Shown here piece after piece: positions 34,379 to 42,156 of a DNA stretch of 64,000 nucleotides (position 1 is its first letter; each line of letters opens with the position of its first letter). A program made the position numbers and the translations under genes. The notes beneath the pieces were generated by a model that worked only from the letters and a program-made list of their open reading frames with translations, was not told the origin of the DNA and searched no databases. This DNA is from Saccharopolyspora flava (GTDB taxonomy: Bacteria > Actinomycetota > Actinomycetes > Mycobacteriales > Pseudonocardiaceae), in assembly GCF_900116135.1 (NCBI RefSeq), contig NZ_FOZX01000012.1, positions 62,001 to 126,000 on the forward strand, read 5' to 3'.

Positions 34379-35662
34379 GTGACCGGCTTGTCGAAGCGAA
34401 CCGACGACCTCGCGCCCCGGAAGCCCCTGCTGGGTGCTGACTTTCGGCGGCTTTGGGTTGCTGATGGGCTCAGTCAGATCGGGTCTCGGGTCGGGTTCGT
34501 GGTGTTGCCGCTGCTGGCGATCAGCGAGCTCGGGGCTTCGCCGTTCCAGGTGTCGCTGCTGGCCGTGCTGGAGACGGCCGCGTTCCTGGTCGTCGGGTTG
34601 CCCGTCGGGGCCTGGTGCGACGGGTGGCGGAACCGGCCCGTGCTGCTCGTCGCCGACGTGGGGCGGGCGGTGGCGCTCGGGTCGCTACCGGTGGCGGCCT
34701 GGTTCGGGGTGCTCACGTTGTGGCAGCTGTACCTGGTCGTGGCGGTGGCCGGGGTGCTGACCGTGTTCTTCGACGTCGCGCACCAGTCCTACCTGCCGCG
34801 CCTGATCGACCGGTCCCAGCTGGTGGAGGGCAACGCGAAGCTGCAGGCGAACATGTCGGTCGCCGAGGTGACCGGGCCTGCCGCCGGCGGGTTCCTGGTG
34901 CAGTTCCTGACCGCGCCGGTGGCGATCGTCGTGAACGCGCTGAGCTTCCTGTGGTCGGCCGGGTGGCTGCGCTCGATCAAGACCTCCGAACCTCCACGGG
35001 AGCGAAGCCGGACCCGGCTGGTGCCCGAGATCCGGGAGGGGCTGCGGTTCGTCTTCGGGCATCCGATCCTGCGGGCGGTCGCGTGCAGCGGGGCGTGCGT
35101 CGTGTTCTTCCAGTCGATGAGCATCGCGATCGCGATCGCGTTCCTGTCGCTGGAAATCGGCCTGTCGCCCGGGGAAGTGGGACTGCTCGCCAGCATCGGC
35201 CCGCTCGGGGCGGTGGCGGCGGCGCTGACCACGAACGCCCTGGCGCGTCGGATCGGGCAGGCGCGGTTGATGCTCGTGGCGATCGTCGGGCTCGGTGCCG
35301 GGATGCTGCTGGTGCCGCTGACCGGACCCGGCGTGCAGGTCGCGTGGTACGCGATCGGCGGCGTGATCAGCGGGTTCTGCCTCATCTCGCTGAACGTCGT
35401 GGAGGTCAGCTTCCGCCAGATGCTGTGCCCCGACCACCTGCTGGGCCGGATGAACGCCACGATGCGGTTCATGCTCCGCGCCACCGCCCCGTTCGGCGCC
35501 CTGCTCGGCGGCATCAGCGGCACCCACCTCGGGATGCGCACGACCCTGTGGATCGCGGCCATCGGCGTCCTGCTGTCCTCCGCCTGGCTGCTCACCTCAC
35601 CGCTGCGCCACACCCGAGACCTCCCGCTGGAGGACGCACCGGCCTCCTCGGTGACGGCCTGA
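34379..35662 (+). CDS. MFS transporter (EntS-like exporter group)
   Basis: A 427-residue twelve-helix protein from GTG 34379. The MFS_3-type loop is GLPVGAWCDGWRNRPVLLVADVGRA, and VFFDVAHQSYLPRLIDRSQLVEGNAKLQA is the segment typical of this export group. Second-half loop: ALARRIGQARLM. It is co-transcribed with the short GntR regulator, which suggests inducible efflux of a small molecule. Confidence 0.87.
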   Translation: MTGLSKRTDDLAPRKPLLGADFRRLWVADGLSQIGSRVGFVVLPLLAISELGASPFQVSLLAVLETAAFLVVGLPVGAWCDGWRNRPVLLVADVGRAVALGSLPVAAWFGVLTLWQLYLVVAVAGVLTVFFDVAHQSYLPRLIDRSQLVEGNAKLQANMSVAEVTGPAAGGFLVQFLTAPVAIVVNALSFLWSAGWLRSIKTSEPPRERSRTRLVPEIREGLRFVFGHPILRAVACSGACVVFFQSMSIAIAIAFLSLEIGLSPGEVGLLASIGPLGAVAAALTTNALARRIGQARLMLVAIVGLGAGMLLVPLTGPGVQVAWYAIGGVISGFCLISLNVVEVSFRQMLCPDHLLGRMNATMRFMLRATAPFGALLGGISGTHLGMRTTLWIAAIGVLLSSAWLLTSPLRHTRDLPLEDAPASSVTA

Positions 35663-35697
35663 CCGGGATGTCGGTGGGGCTTGGCAAGGTGCCGGGC

Positions 35698-36078
35698 ATG
35701 ATCTTCTGGTCACTGCTCGACGTGGAACGGGCGATTCGGGATTCGTGGGGTGCGGACACCTGCGCGCCGGAGGACGTTCCGGACTGGCATCCCGGCAACC
35801 CCGCTCGCGGCCAGTGCGGCACCACGGCGCTCGTGCTGCACGACTTCTTCGGCGGGGAACTCATGTGCGGGCCCGTCCACCGCGACGGCGAGCACGTCGA
35901 CTACCACTGGTGGAACCGCTTCGGCGACGGCCTGGAAGTGGACCTGACCCGCGAGCAGTTCGCCCCCGACGAACTCGTCGGCGAAGGCGCCCAGGTCCCC
36001 CGCCCCACGGGCAAGACCCGCACGGACGCGGAGTACGAGCTCCTCCGCCGGAGAGTCCGCGAGCGGCTCGGGGGTTAG
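35698..36078 (+). CDS. YunG-family protein
   Basis: A 126-residue soluble protein. The segments AIRDSWGADTC, GNPARGQCGTTALVLHDFFGGEL and HYHWWNRF-like DYHWWNRFGDGLEVDLTREQF match the YunG family as remembered. The conserved Cys (GQC) and His (DYHWW) could form a catalytic pair, but no activity is known. An earlier ATG at 35668 is possible. It ends where the large palindromic region begins. Confidence 0.7.
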   Translation: MIFWSLLDVERAIRDSWGADTCAPEDVPDWHPGNPARGQCGTTALVLHDFFGGELMCGPVHRDGEHVDYHWWNRFGDGLEVDLTREQFAPDELVGEGAQVPRPTGKTRTDAEYELLRRRVRERLGG

Positions 36079-36413
36079 ATCCGCACGGTCACTGCGTGAT
36101 CGCAGTTTCATGACTGGGCACCAGTACCGGCACAGACGTTTCAAGAGGAACGCGACCAAGACGACCCAAGCTTCAGTAGAGGCGACCCACTACGGGTACG
36201 TTTCGAAACGAACGCGACCGAGGCGACCCAAGCTTTGGTAGACGCGCCCCACTACGGATACGTTTCGAAAGGCAGGGGAAATTTCGTTTGAAATTGGCAG
36301 ACCGCACAACGCGAGGAAACCACGAAACGAAGCCAATTTCGGACGAAATTGCCCCTCCGTACGCACCCGAAGTACCCCGCGGAGCGCTCCCAAGACGACC
36401 CCGTGGAGGTCGG

Positions 36414-36435
36414 GACAGTTTTCATGAAAACTGTC
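36414..36435. repeat. Perfect 22-bp palindrome, copy A
   Basis: GA-CAGTTTTCATGAAAACTG-TC, fully self-complementary, at the inner end of the left arm of the giant fold-back. Confidence 0.9.
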
Positions 36436-36523
36436 ACTCCACCCACACGACGGAACCCCAAAACCCCAGCTCAGACGCCTCGAGGGTTGGAAGTTCTCCC
36501 CACAGAGGGCCCCAGTGGGGTTG

Positions 36524-36545
36524 GACAGTTTTCATGAAAACTGTC
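36524..36545. repeat. Perfect 22-bp palindrome, copy B
   Basis: Identical to the palindrome at 36414-36435, located at the inner end of the right arm. Confidence 0.9.
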
Positions 36546-36767
36546 ACCACCCCCACGGGGTTCCTCGGGAGCGCTTCGCGGGGTCGAGCTGCTTGCGTGC
36601 GGAGTGGCAATTTCTCCAGAAATTGGCTTCGTCTTGGGGTTTTCTCGCGTTGTGGGGTCTGCCAATTTCAGAAGAAATTGCCACGGCCTATCGAAACGTA
36701 CCCGTAGCGGGTCACCTCTACTAAAGATTGGGTCGCCTTGGTCACGTTCCTTTTGAAACGTATCCTT

Positions 36768-36828
36768 AGTCATAACTGTCGCCCTCCGACCCCGAAATGT
36801 CCGGATAGTTATGGCTAAAACTGTCCCC
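36768..36828. repeat. Small palindromic repeat related to the 27.85-kb copy
   Basis: AGTCATAACTGTC near 36768-36780 pairs with GATAGTTATGGCT (36804-36816) with two mismatches. The right side TTATGGCTAAAACTGTCCC matches the right arm of the copy at 27899-27918. The following CCCTGGTGACG also follows the 14.2-kb copy. Confidence 0.65.
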
Positions 36829-36910
36829 TGGTGACGTTCGAGTCCGACTCTGCCGACGCACCTGCCAGGGGGACGTCTCCGCTTCCGGGGGTCACGTCTT
36901 GTTCGTGGGG

Positions 36911-36940
36911 AGGGGACAGTTTTCATGAGAACTGTCCCCT
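36911..36940. repeat. 30-bp palindrome, copy C
   Basis: AGGGGACAGTTTTCATGAGA with its near-exact inverse; one mismatched pair. Same core as the 22-bp palindromes. Confidence 0.85.
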
Positions 36941-36990
36941 CTCCTCAGGGGTGACCTCGGGTTTGTCCTTGTGGGGGAGTTGGTTTGGGG

Positions 36991-37010
36991 GCGGTTTTCA
37001 TGAAAACTGC
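36991..37010. repeat. 20-bp palindrome, copy D
   Basis: GCGGTTTTCATGAAAACTGC with one mismatched pair; last member of the series, 30 bases before the SpoOM stop. Confidence 0.8.
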
Positions 37011-37039
37011 GCCACCGTCGGACGTCCCGTGGGGCCGGG

Positions 37040-37813
37040 TCAGAGCCAGCCGGTGTTCATTCGGGTGAGGTGGTTGTGGAGTTCCGCCTGCCAGTCGACC
37101 TGGTCGATGGCGGCGTAGTCGATGTTGAGGACGTTGGTGAGGTCGCGGCCGCTGGTGAGCAGGCCCGCCTTCTTGTCGCCCTCGATGACCGCGTCGAGGC
37201 CGTCGTGGCCCGCGATGAAGGTGACCTCCAGCTGCTTGAGGCGCGGGTAGTTCGGGGAGCCGTGGAACTCGATCTCCTGGTAGAACGGCAGCGTCTGGCG
37301 GGTTCCGCGCAGGTGCCCGGCCTCGCAGTCGACGCGGTGCAGGTGGAAGCCGAGCCGCTCGACCGCCTCCAGCAGTACGTGCTGGGCCGGGAGCGCGCCC
37401 ACGCCGATCGGATCGGTGTCGGTGGCGTCCACGGCGCCGCTGATCTCCAGGCGGGTGCGGACCGCGACCTCGCCGCCCGGCAGGTGGCGGCCGGCGTAGA
37501 AGGTGATCGGCGTTTCCAGCGGCACGACCGCCTGGAACGGCAGCTCCACGACCTGACCGGGCTGCAGCTCGACGCCCTCGCCGACCCGCTGCTGCCCGAA
37601 CGCGCGCTTGGACTCGGTCTCGCCGTCGTCGGTCTCGCGCTCCACGCGGGTCACGAACTCGACCGACACGCCGTCCAGCCGCTGCGGGACCTCGCCGCCG
37701 CGCAGCCGGACGACGCCCTGCACTTGACCTCCCGGCTGGACGCCCGGGGTGTGCAGCTCGGTCTCCACGTCGGCGCCGCCCACGCCGACCGCCGCCAAAA
37801 GCTTCTTGAACAT
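37040..37813 (-). CDS. SpoOM-family sporulation-control protein
   Basis: A 257-residue cytoplasmic arrestin-like protein (MFKKLLAAVGVGGADVETEL start) of the Spo0M family. Typical features are VQPGGQVQGVVRLRGG, a central LPFQAVVPLETPITFY strand and the C-terminal half YQEIEFHGSPNYPRLKQLEVTF. In Bacillus Spo0M affects sporulation and cell division; the role in actinobacteria is unclear. ATG 37813 removes an implausible seven-residue extension. Confidence 0.88.
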   Translation of the reverse strand: MFKKLLAAVGVGGADVETELHTPGVQPGGQVQGVVRLRGGEVPQRLDGVSVEFVTRVERETDDGETESKRAFGQQRVGEGVELQPGQVVELPFQAVVPLETPITFYAGRHLPGGEVAVRTRLEISGAVDATDTDPIGVGALPAQHVLLEAVERLGFHLHRVDCEAGHLRGTRQTLPFYQEIEFHGSPNYPRLKQLEVTFIAGHDGLDAVIEGDKKAGLLTSGRDLTNVLNIDYAAIDQVDWQAELHNHLTRMNTGWL

Positions 37814-37920
37814 GCGCCCCAGTCTCGCGCCCACGCGTCGCGCGCGGACCCCGAACGCCGAAGATTTCAGCCCCTTCTCAGCAACCCGCGAAGCGCGTCT
37901 CGCGGGTATAGCGTCGGGAC

Positions 37921-38808
37921 ATGGCTCAGATCGATTTCCAGTCCCGTGTAGGTGTGTGGTGGACCAGCGACGCCTGGCCGATCCAAGACGTGCAGGCCCG
38001 GGCGAAGGAGTTGGAATCGCTCCGGTACGGGTCGCTGTTCTACGGAGAAGCGTTCGGCAAGGACTCGCTGACGCAGGCCTCGGCGCTGCTGGGCGCCACC
38101 GAGCGGCTCGTGGTCGGCACCGGCATCGCCAACATCCACGCGCGTGACGCGACGGCCGCCGAGTCCGGCGGGCGCACGCTCAGCGCGCTGCACCCCGGCC
38201 GGTTCGTGCTCGGGCTCGGCGTCAGCCACGGCCCCCTGGTCGAGGGGAACGCGGGGACCTACCGCAAGCCGCTGGCGACCATGCGCGACTACCTGCGGCG
38301 GATGGACGAGCTGCCCGCCGAGATCGAGCCCGGGGCGCCGCGGCCCACCCGGCTGCTGGCCGCCCTCGGCCCCAAGATGATCGAGCTGTCGGGCACCGTC
38401 GCCGACGGCGCGCACCCCTACCTGATCACCCCGGAGCAGACCGCGAGCACCCGCGAGCTGCTCGGCCCGGACAAGTGGGTCGTCAGCGAGCAGGCCGTCG
38501 CGCTGACCACCGACCGGGAGGTCGGGCTGCGGCGGGCCCACCAGCACCTGCACATGTACTCGCAGCTGCCGAACTACCGGAACTCCTGGCTGCGGCAGGG
38601 CTTCGACGAGTCCGACCTCGTCATCGGCGGTTCGGACAAGCTCGCCGAGCACCTGGTGGCCATCGGCGACGCCGAGTCGATCGCCGCGCACGTGCGGCGG
38701 CACTTCGACGCCGGTGCCGATCACGTGGTCATCCAGGTTCTCGGGGACGGTCCCGCCGACGACCCGCTGCCCGCCTTGCGCGAGCTCGCGCCGGCGCTCG
38801 ATCTGTGA
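37921..38808 (+). CDS. LLM-class F420-dependent oxidoreductase
   Basis: A 295-residue TIM-barrel flavin/F420 enzyme. The luciferase-like pattern is seen in RLVVGTGIANIHARDATAAESGGRTLSALHPGRFVLGLGVSHGPLVEG and in the C-terminal VIGGSDKLAEHLVAIGDAESIAAHVRRHFDAGADHVVIQVL. It fits the mycobacterial-type probable F420 family; substrate unknown. ATG 37921 is 107 bases from the divergent SpoOM start. Confidence 0.88.
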   Translation: MAQIDFQSRVGVWWTSDAWPIQDVQARAKELESLRYGSLFYGEAFGKDSLTQASALLGATERLVVGTGIANIHARDATAAESGGRTLSALHPGRFVLGLGVSHGPLVEGNAGTYRKPLATMRDYLRRMDELPAEIEPGAPRPTRLLAALGPKMIELSGTVADGAHPYLITPEQTASTRELLGPDKWVVSEQAVALTTDREVGLRRAHQHLHMYSQLPNYRNSWLRQGFDESDLVIGGSDKLAEHLVAIGDAESIAAHVRRHFDAGADHVVIQVLGDGPADDPLPALRELAPALDL

Positions 38809-38859
38809 GCCTGACGTCAGGGTGACGGACCGGTGATCTTGGGTGGTTAGGGTCGGCGC

Positions 38860-39078
38860 GTGAGTGGAACCGAGCAAGAACACCCCCACGACACCGAAGA
38901 CCTGGTCCGGCTGGTGCTCCTCACGCGCCAGGAGCTGGGCTGGGACCACGCGAGGCTCGCCGCGTCGGCCGGCGTCGCCGAGTCCGACGTGGCGCGCTTC
39001 GAGGCCCACCGGATCGTCCCGGCCAAGCCGCTGGCGCTCCGGTTCCTCGAAGCCATGGGCGTCGTCGTCCAGGCGTGA
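38860..39078 (+). CDS. Small XRE-like helix-turn-helix protein
   Basis: A 72-residue protein from a GTG. LVLLTRQELGWDHARLAASAGVAESDVARFEAHRIVPAKPLALRFLEAMG looks like a lone Cro/C1 helix-turn-helix. The ribosome site is weak. It follows the LLM gene by 51 bases and may be in its operon. Confidence 0.55.
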   Translation: MSGTEQEHPHDTEDLVRLVLLTRQELGWDHARLAASAGVAESDVARFEAHRIVPAKPLALRFLEAMGVVVQA

Positions 39079-39150
39079 ACCCGCTGGTCGCGGTGGGTTC
39101 ACCGGCTGGACGGCGGCCTCGGGGAACGATGTCGGCCCGGGGCTGCGAGC

Positions 39151-39348
39151 ATGGTGTCCGTGGATGAGACACAGGACGTGAAGGCCCGGCCGAAGCCCAC
39201 CGGCGCCGCCGTGTGCGCGCACCTCGGGATCGGGGTCGACGACGAACAGGCGAAGCTGGCCCGCGACCGCCTCAACAAGTCGCTGGCCCACTACCGGGTG
39301 GCGCTGCTGGCGGGCGAGCGCGCCGACGCGGAGACCGTCGGCGCCTGA
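39151..39348 (+). CDS. Hypothetical small protein
   Basis: A 65-residue frame (MVSVDETQDVKARPKPTGAA) with a helical C-terminus (DEQAKLARDRLNKSLAHYRVALLAGERAD). Start may be ATG 39151 or the GTG at 39163. Family not recognised; supported only by codon use and position after the HTH gene. Confidence 0.4.
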   Translation: MVSVDETQDVKARPKPTGAAVCAHLGIGVDDEQAKLARDRLNKSLAHYRVALLAGERADAETVGA

Positions 39349-39465
39349 GCACCCCCGCCGGGTGCGGTCTCGCCGACATCAGGACGCGGCGAGGCTCCTC
39401 CGCCCGCGCGGAACAGCGGAAGCGGGGCGCGGACGGATCCGCACCCCGCTTCGCACCTGCCCCCG

Positions 39466-40977
39466 TCAGATCGCGTTGTGGCCGTGCGGAACGGCCGTTC
39501 CCCGAGCGTGCTCGGCGAACGTGCTCAGCTGGGACTGGCGCAGCGCCGCCCGCTGCTCGCGGGTCTGCATCCCGTTGACGGCCTCGGTGCTGTGCGAGTA
39601 CGCCTCGATCACGTTGGCCAGGCCCTTGGCGTTGCGCTCCAGCGCGACGTGGTCGATGTTGCCGAGGTGATCGCCGGGCTGGTGGTAGTTCGGGTCGAAC
39701 GCGACGCCCGCGGTGCCGCCCCACTTGGCCGCCTGGGCCTCGGTCTTGACCTCCTCGGCGCCGGTGAACAGGCCGCCCGCCGGGATGCCGTTGGCGATGA
39801 ACTCGCCGTAGTCGGAGCGCCCGTCGAAGTCGGTGCCCTCCAGCTCCACGCCCTGCGCGGCCATCGCCGCGGTCAGGTCCTGCTCGATCTGCCCCGAGCC
39901 CTGCGGTCCCGGTCCCGAGCCGACGCCGTCGGAGTCGTCGCCGTCGTAGGCGAGGTAGGCGGCGTTCGGCGAACCGATCATGTCGAAGTTCAGGTACAGG
40001 GCGATGTCGAGCTGCTGCTCGAAGGTCAGGCTCTGCACGTACTTCGTGGAGCCGACCAGGCCGGACTCCTCCGCGCCCCACCAGGCGAAGCGGACCGCGT
40101 TCTCCGACTGCGGGCTGCCGCCCATGCGCAGCGCGGTCTCCAGCAGCCCGGCGCTGCCGCTGCCGTTGTCGTTGATGCCCGGTCCCTCCGGCACGCTGTC
40201 GAGGTGCGCGCCGGCCATCACGACGTTGTCCGGGCGGCCGGTGCGGGTCTGGGCGACGACGTTGCGGGTGGTGACGGTCTCCAGCCGCGACTGGACGTCC
40301 AGCTTCACCTCGGCGCCCGCCTGCCCGGCCAGGGCCTGCCCGACCTGCATGGACGTGCCGGCGCTGGGGATGCGCGCATCGGCGGGGTCGCCGAGCGTGC
40401 CGTTGAGCGGGCCCTCGACGTTGTTGTAGATGATCACACCCACGGCGCCCGCGTCGGCCGCGACCTGCTGCTTCTCGGCGAAGGTGCAGGAGCCGCGCTG
40501 GATCAGCGCGACCGAGCCCGCCACGTCGGGACCGAAGTCGGTGGCCTCGCAGCCCGGCGTGTCGTCGACGGCGGCGACCGACAGCGGCGCGGTGATGCCG
40601 CCCTGCGGGGTGGCCGGGGAGTACTCCAGCGCGTCGCCCTCGGTGGGCTGACCGGCGACCGCGAGGCTGAAGGAGTCCAGGTAGAAGGCGTCGTAGGTGA
40701 ACTCCGGCGTGGTCACGTCGAAACCCGCGCCGCGCAGCTTGCCCGCCACGTAGTCGACGCTCGCCTCGTAGCCGGGCAGCCCGGAGGCGCGGTTGCCGTC
40801 GTTGAGGTCGGCGATGCGCTGCAACGCGACCAGGTGTCGGTTCACCGCGTCGCCGGTGACCCGGTCACCGAGTCCCGCGGGGGCGGCCGAGGCCGGGGCG
40901 ATGGCGACCAGCGCGGCCGCGCAGGTGGCGGCCAGCGCCGCCGCGGTGCGTCTGGGTGTGATGGTTCGCGAACTCAT
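39466..40977 (-). CDS. Secreted M28-family aminopeptidase with PA domain
   Basis: A 503-residue preprotein; signal peptide ends at PASA near residue 31. A PA insert (GSVALIQRGSCTFAEKQQVAADAGAVGVIIYNN) lies at about residues 140-210. The M28 zinc site is complete: His/Asp in GAHLDSV, Asp in INDNGSGSA, Glu pair in WGAEESG, Asp in NFDMIGS and His in YHQPGD. It resembles Streptomyces/Saccharopolyspora leucine-type secreted aminopeptidases that trim peptides outside the cell, which fits with the Opp importer in this genome. Start ATG 40977. Confidence 0.9.
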   Translation of the reverse strand: MSSRTITPRRTAAALAATCAAALVAIAPASAAPAGLGDRVTGDAVNRHLVALQRIADLNDGNRASGLPGYEASVDYVAGKLRGAGFDVTTPEFTYDAFYLDSFSLAVAGQPTEGDALEYSPATPQGGITAPLSVAAVDDTPGCEATDFGPDVAGSVALIQRGSCTFAEKQQVAADAGAVGVIIYNNVEGPLNGTLGDPADARIPSAGTSMQVGQALAGQAGAEVKLDVQSRLETVTTRNVVAQTRTGRPDNVVMAGAHLDSVPEGPGINDNGSGSAGLLETALRMGGSPQSENAVRFAWWGAEESGLVGSTKYVQSLTFEQQLDIALYLNFDMIGSPNAAYLAYDGDDSDGVGSGPGPQGSGQIEQDLTAAMAAQGVELEGTDFDGRSDYGEFIANGIPAGGLFTGAEEVKTEAQAAKWGGTAGVAFDPNYHQPGDHLGNIDHVALERNAKGLANVIEAYSHSTEAVNGMQTREQRAALRQSQLSTFAEHARGTAVPHGHNAI

Positions 40978-41128
40978 CCTGCTCCCCCGTTTTGAGTGGA
41001 ATGGGTGAATGAGGCTCCCAGTCAAGCGAAACCCGAACGAGTTCAGAAGTGGGAATGTTTCCCGTTTTTCCCGCCCGGTCCCGGGTTCTCGGTTTTCGCT
41101 CCGCCCGAGGCTGACTACCGTCACGGGC

Positions 41129-42106
41129 ATGCATGGGATTTCAATCAGCGAGCCGGGCGGCCCCGACGTTCTGGTGTGGACGGAGCACCCGGACCCCGAA
41201 CCCGGCCCCGGCGAGGTCGTCATCGACATCGCCGCCGGTGCCGTCAACCGCGCCGATCTCGCTCAGCGCCAAGGCAACTACCCGCCGCCGAAGGGCGCAA
41301 GCGACATCCCCGGACTGGAGTGTTCCGGCACCATCGCCGAGATCGGTGACGGCGTCACCGGCTGGAACGTCGGCGACGAGGTGTGCGCGCTGCTCGCGGG
41401 CGGCGGCTACGCCGAGCGGGTCGCGGTCCCGGCCGCGCAGGTGCTGCCCAAGCCCGACGGCGTGGACCTGGTGGAGGCGGCGGGCATCCCCGAGGTCGCC
41501 TGCACGGTCTGGTCGAACGTGGTGATGGAGGCCGGTCTCCGCGAGGGGCACCTGTTCCTGGTGCACGGCGGCGCGGGCGGCATCGGCACCTGCGCCATCC
41601 AGGTCGCCAAGGCGCTGGGCGCGCGGGTCGCGGCGACCGCGGGATCGGCGGAGAGCCGGGCGCTGTGCGCGGAGCTGGGCGCGGACCCGGTGATCTCCTA
41701 CCGCGACGAGGACTTCGTCGAGGTCGTCAAGGAGCTCGGCGGCGCGAACGTCATCCTGGACAACATGGGAGCGTCCTACTTGGACCGCAACCTCTCGGCG
41801 CTGGCGCCCGACGGGTTCCTGGCGGTGATCGGCATGCAGGGCGGCGCCAAGGCCGAGCTGAACATGGGCAAGATGCTGATGAAGCGGCTGCGGATGTCGA
41901 TGCTCGGGCTGCGCGGCCGTCCCGTCGAGGGCCCGAACGGCAAGGCCCGGATCGTCGCCGACGTGCGCGAGCGCCTCTGGCCGCTGGTCGAAGCGGGGAA
42001 GGTCCGGATGCCGGTGCACGCCCGCGTCCCGATGGCCGAGGCCTCCCGCGCCCACGCCACCCTCGAAGCAGGCGACGTCCGGGGCAAGATCCTCCTGGTG
42101 CGCTGA
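41129..42106 (+). CDS. NAD(P)H quinone oxidoreductase (zinc-independent MDR)
   Basis: A 325-residue medium-chain reductase of the quinone-oxidoreductase/PIG3 type. Motifs: GAVNRADLAQRQGNYPPPKG and the dinucleotide loop HGGAGGIGTCAIQVAKALGA. No structural-zinc Cys cluster. ATG 41129 gives MHGISISEPG. Position before the class V aminotransferase gene matches the mycobacterial Rv3777-Rv3778c order as remembered. Confidence 0.9.
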   Translation: MHGISISEPGGPDVLVWTEHPDPEPGPGEVVIDIAAGAVNRADLAQRQGNYPPPKGASDIPGLECSGTIAEIGDGVTGWNVGDEVCALLAGGGYAERVAVPAAQVLPKPDGVDLVEAAGIPEVACTVWSNVVMEAGLREGHLFLVHGGAGGIGTCAIQVAKALGARVAATAGSAESRALCAELGADPVISYRDEDFVEVVKELGGANVILDNMGASYLDRNLSALAPDGFLAVIGMQGGAKAELNMGKMLMKRLRMSMLGLRGRPVEGPNGKARIVADVRERLWPLVEAGKVRMPVHARVPMAEASRAHATLEAGDVRGKILLVR

Positions 42107-42156
42107 GGACGCGGATGTCGCGCGCGGGTCCGGCCCCGCGCGGCATTCCCGCCCGC

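Larger units (their letters stand above)
36136..36762. repeat. Giant modular fold-back structure between convergent genes (36 kb locus)
   Basis: Positions about 36136-36435 and 36524-36762 are imperfect inverted copies; the long arm is larger because a 62-bp unit is tandemly doubled (36148-36209, 36210-36271). Modules in order: GTACGTTTCGAAA-type ends; the paired ACCCAAGCTT..GTAGAGGCGACCCACTACGGG unit; two AAATTTC/GAAATTGGC hairpin pairs around a GCACAACGCGAGG core (36275-36355, mirrored at 36605-36685); then GC-rich linkers; then an 18-base CAGTTTTCATGAAAACTG palindrome on each inner side. No coding potential is seen. It fills most of the gap between YunG (+) and SpoOM (-). Confidence 0.85.

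Noticed and set aside
36136-36762. CRISPR array
   Set aside because: Repeats are palindromic modules of unequal length in inverse order, there are no regularly spaced unique spacers, and no cas gene is near.
36288-36926. Several overlapping frames of 60-150 codons in the 36-kb palindromic region
   Set aside because: They exist on both strands because of the inverted repeats, have no ribosome sites, and encode mirrored low-quality sequence such as repeated FHENC-type segments from the palindromes.
36079-37039. Ordinary rho-independent terminators for the convergent genes
   Set aside because: Arms of hundreds of bases with nested palindromes far exceed terminator size, and there are no T-tracts placed as expected.
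39272-40081. A minus-strand frame overlapping the M28 aminopeptidase gene in another phase
   Set aside because: Arg/Gly-rich shadow; the aminopeptidase frame has the full metal site and signal peptide.
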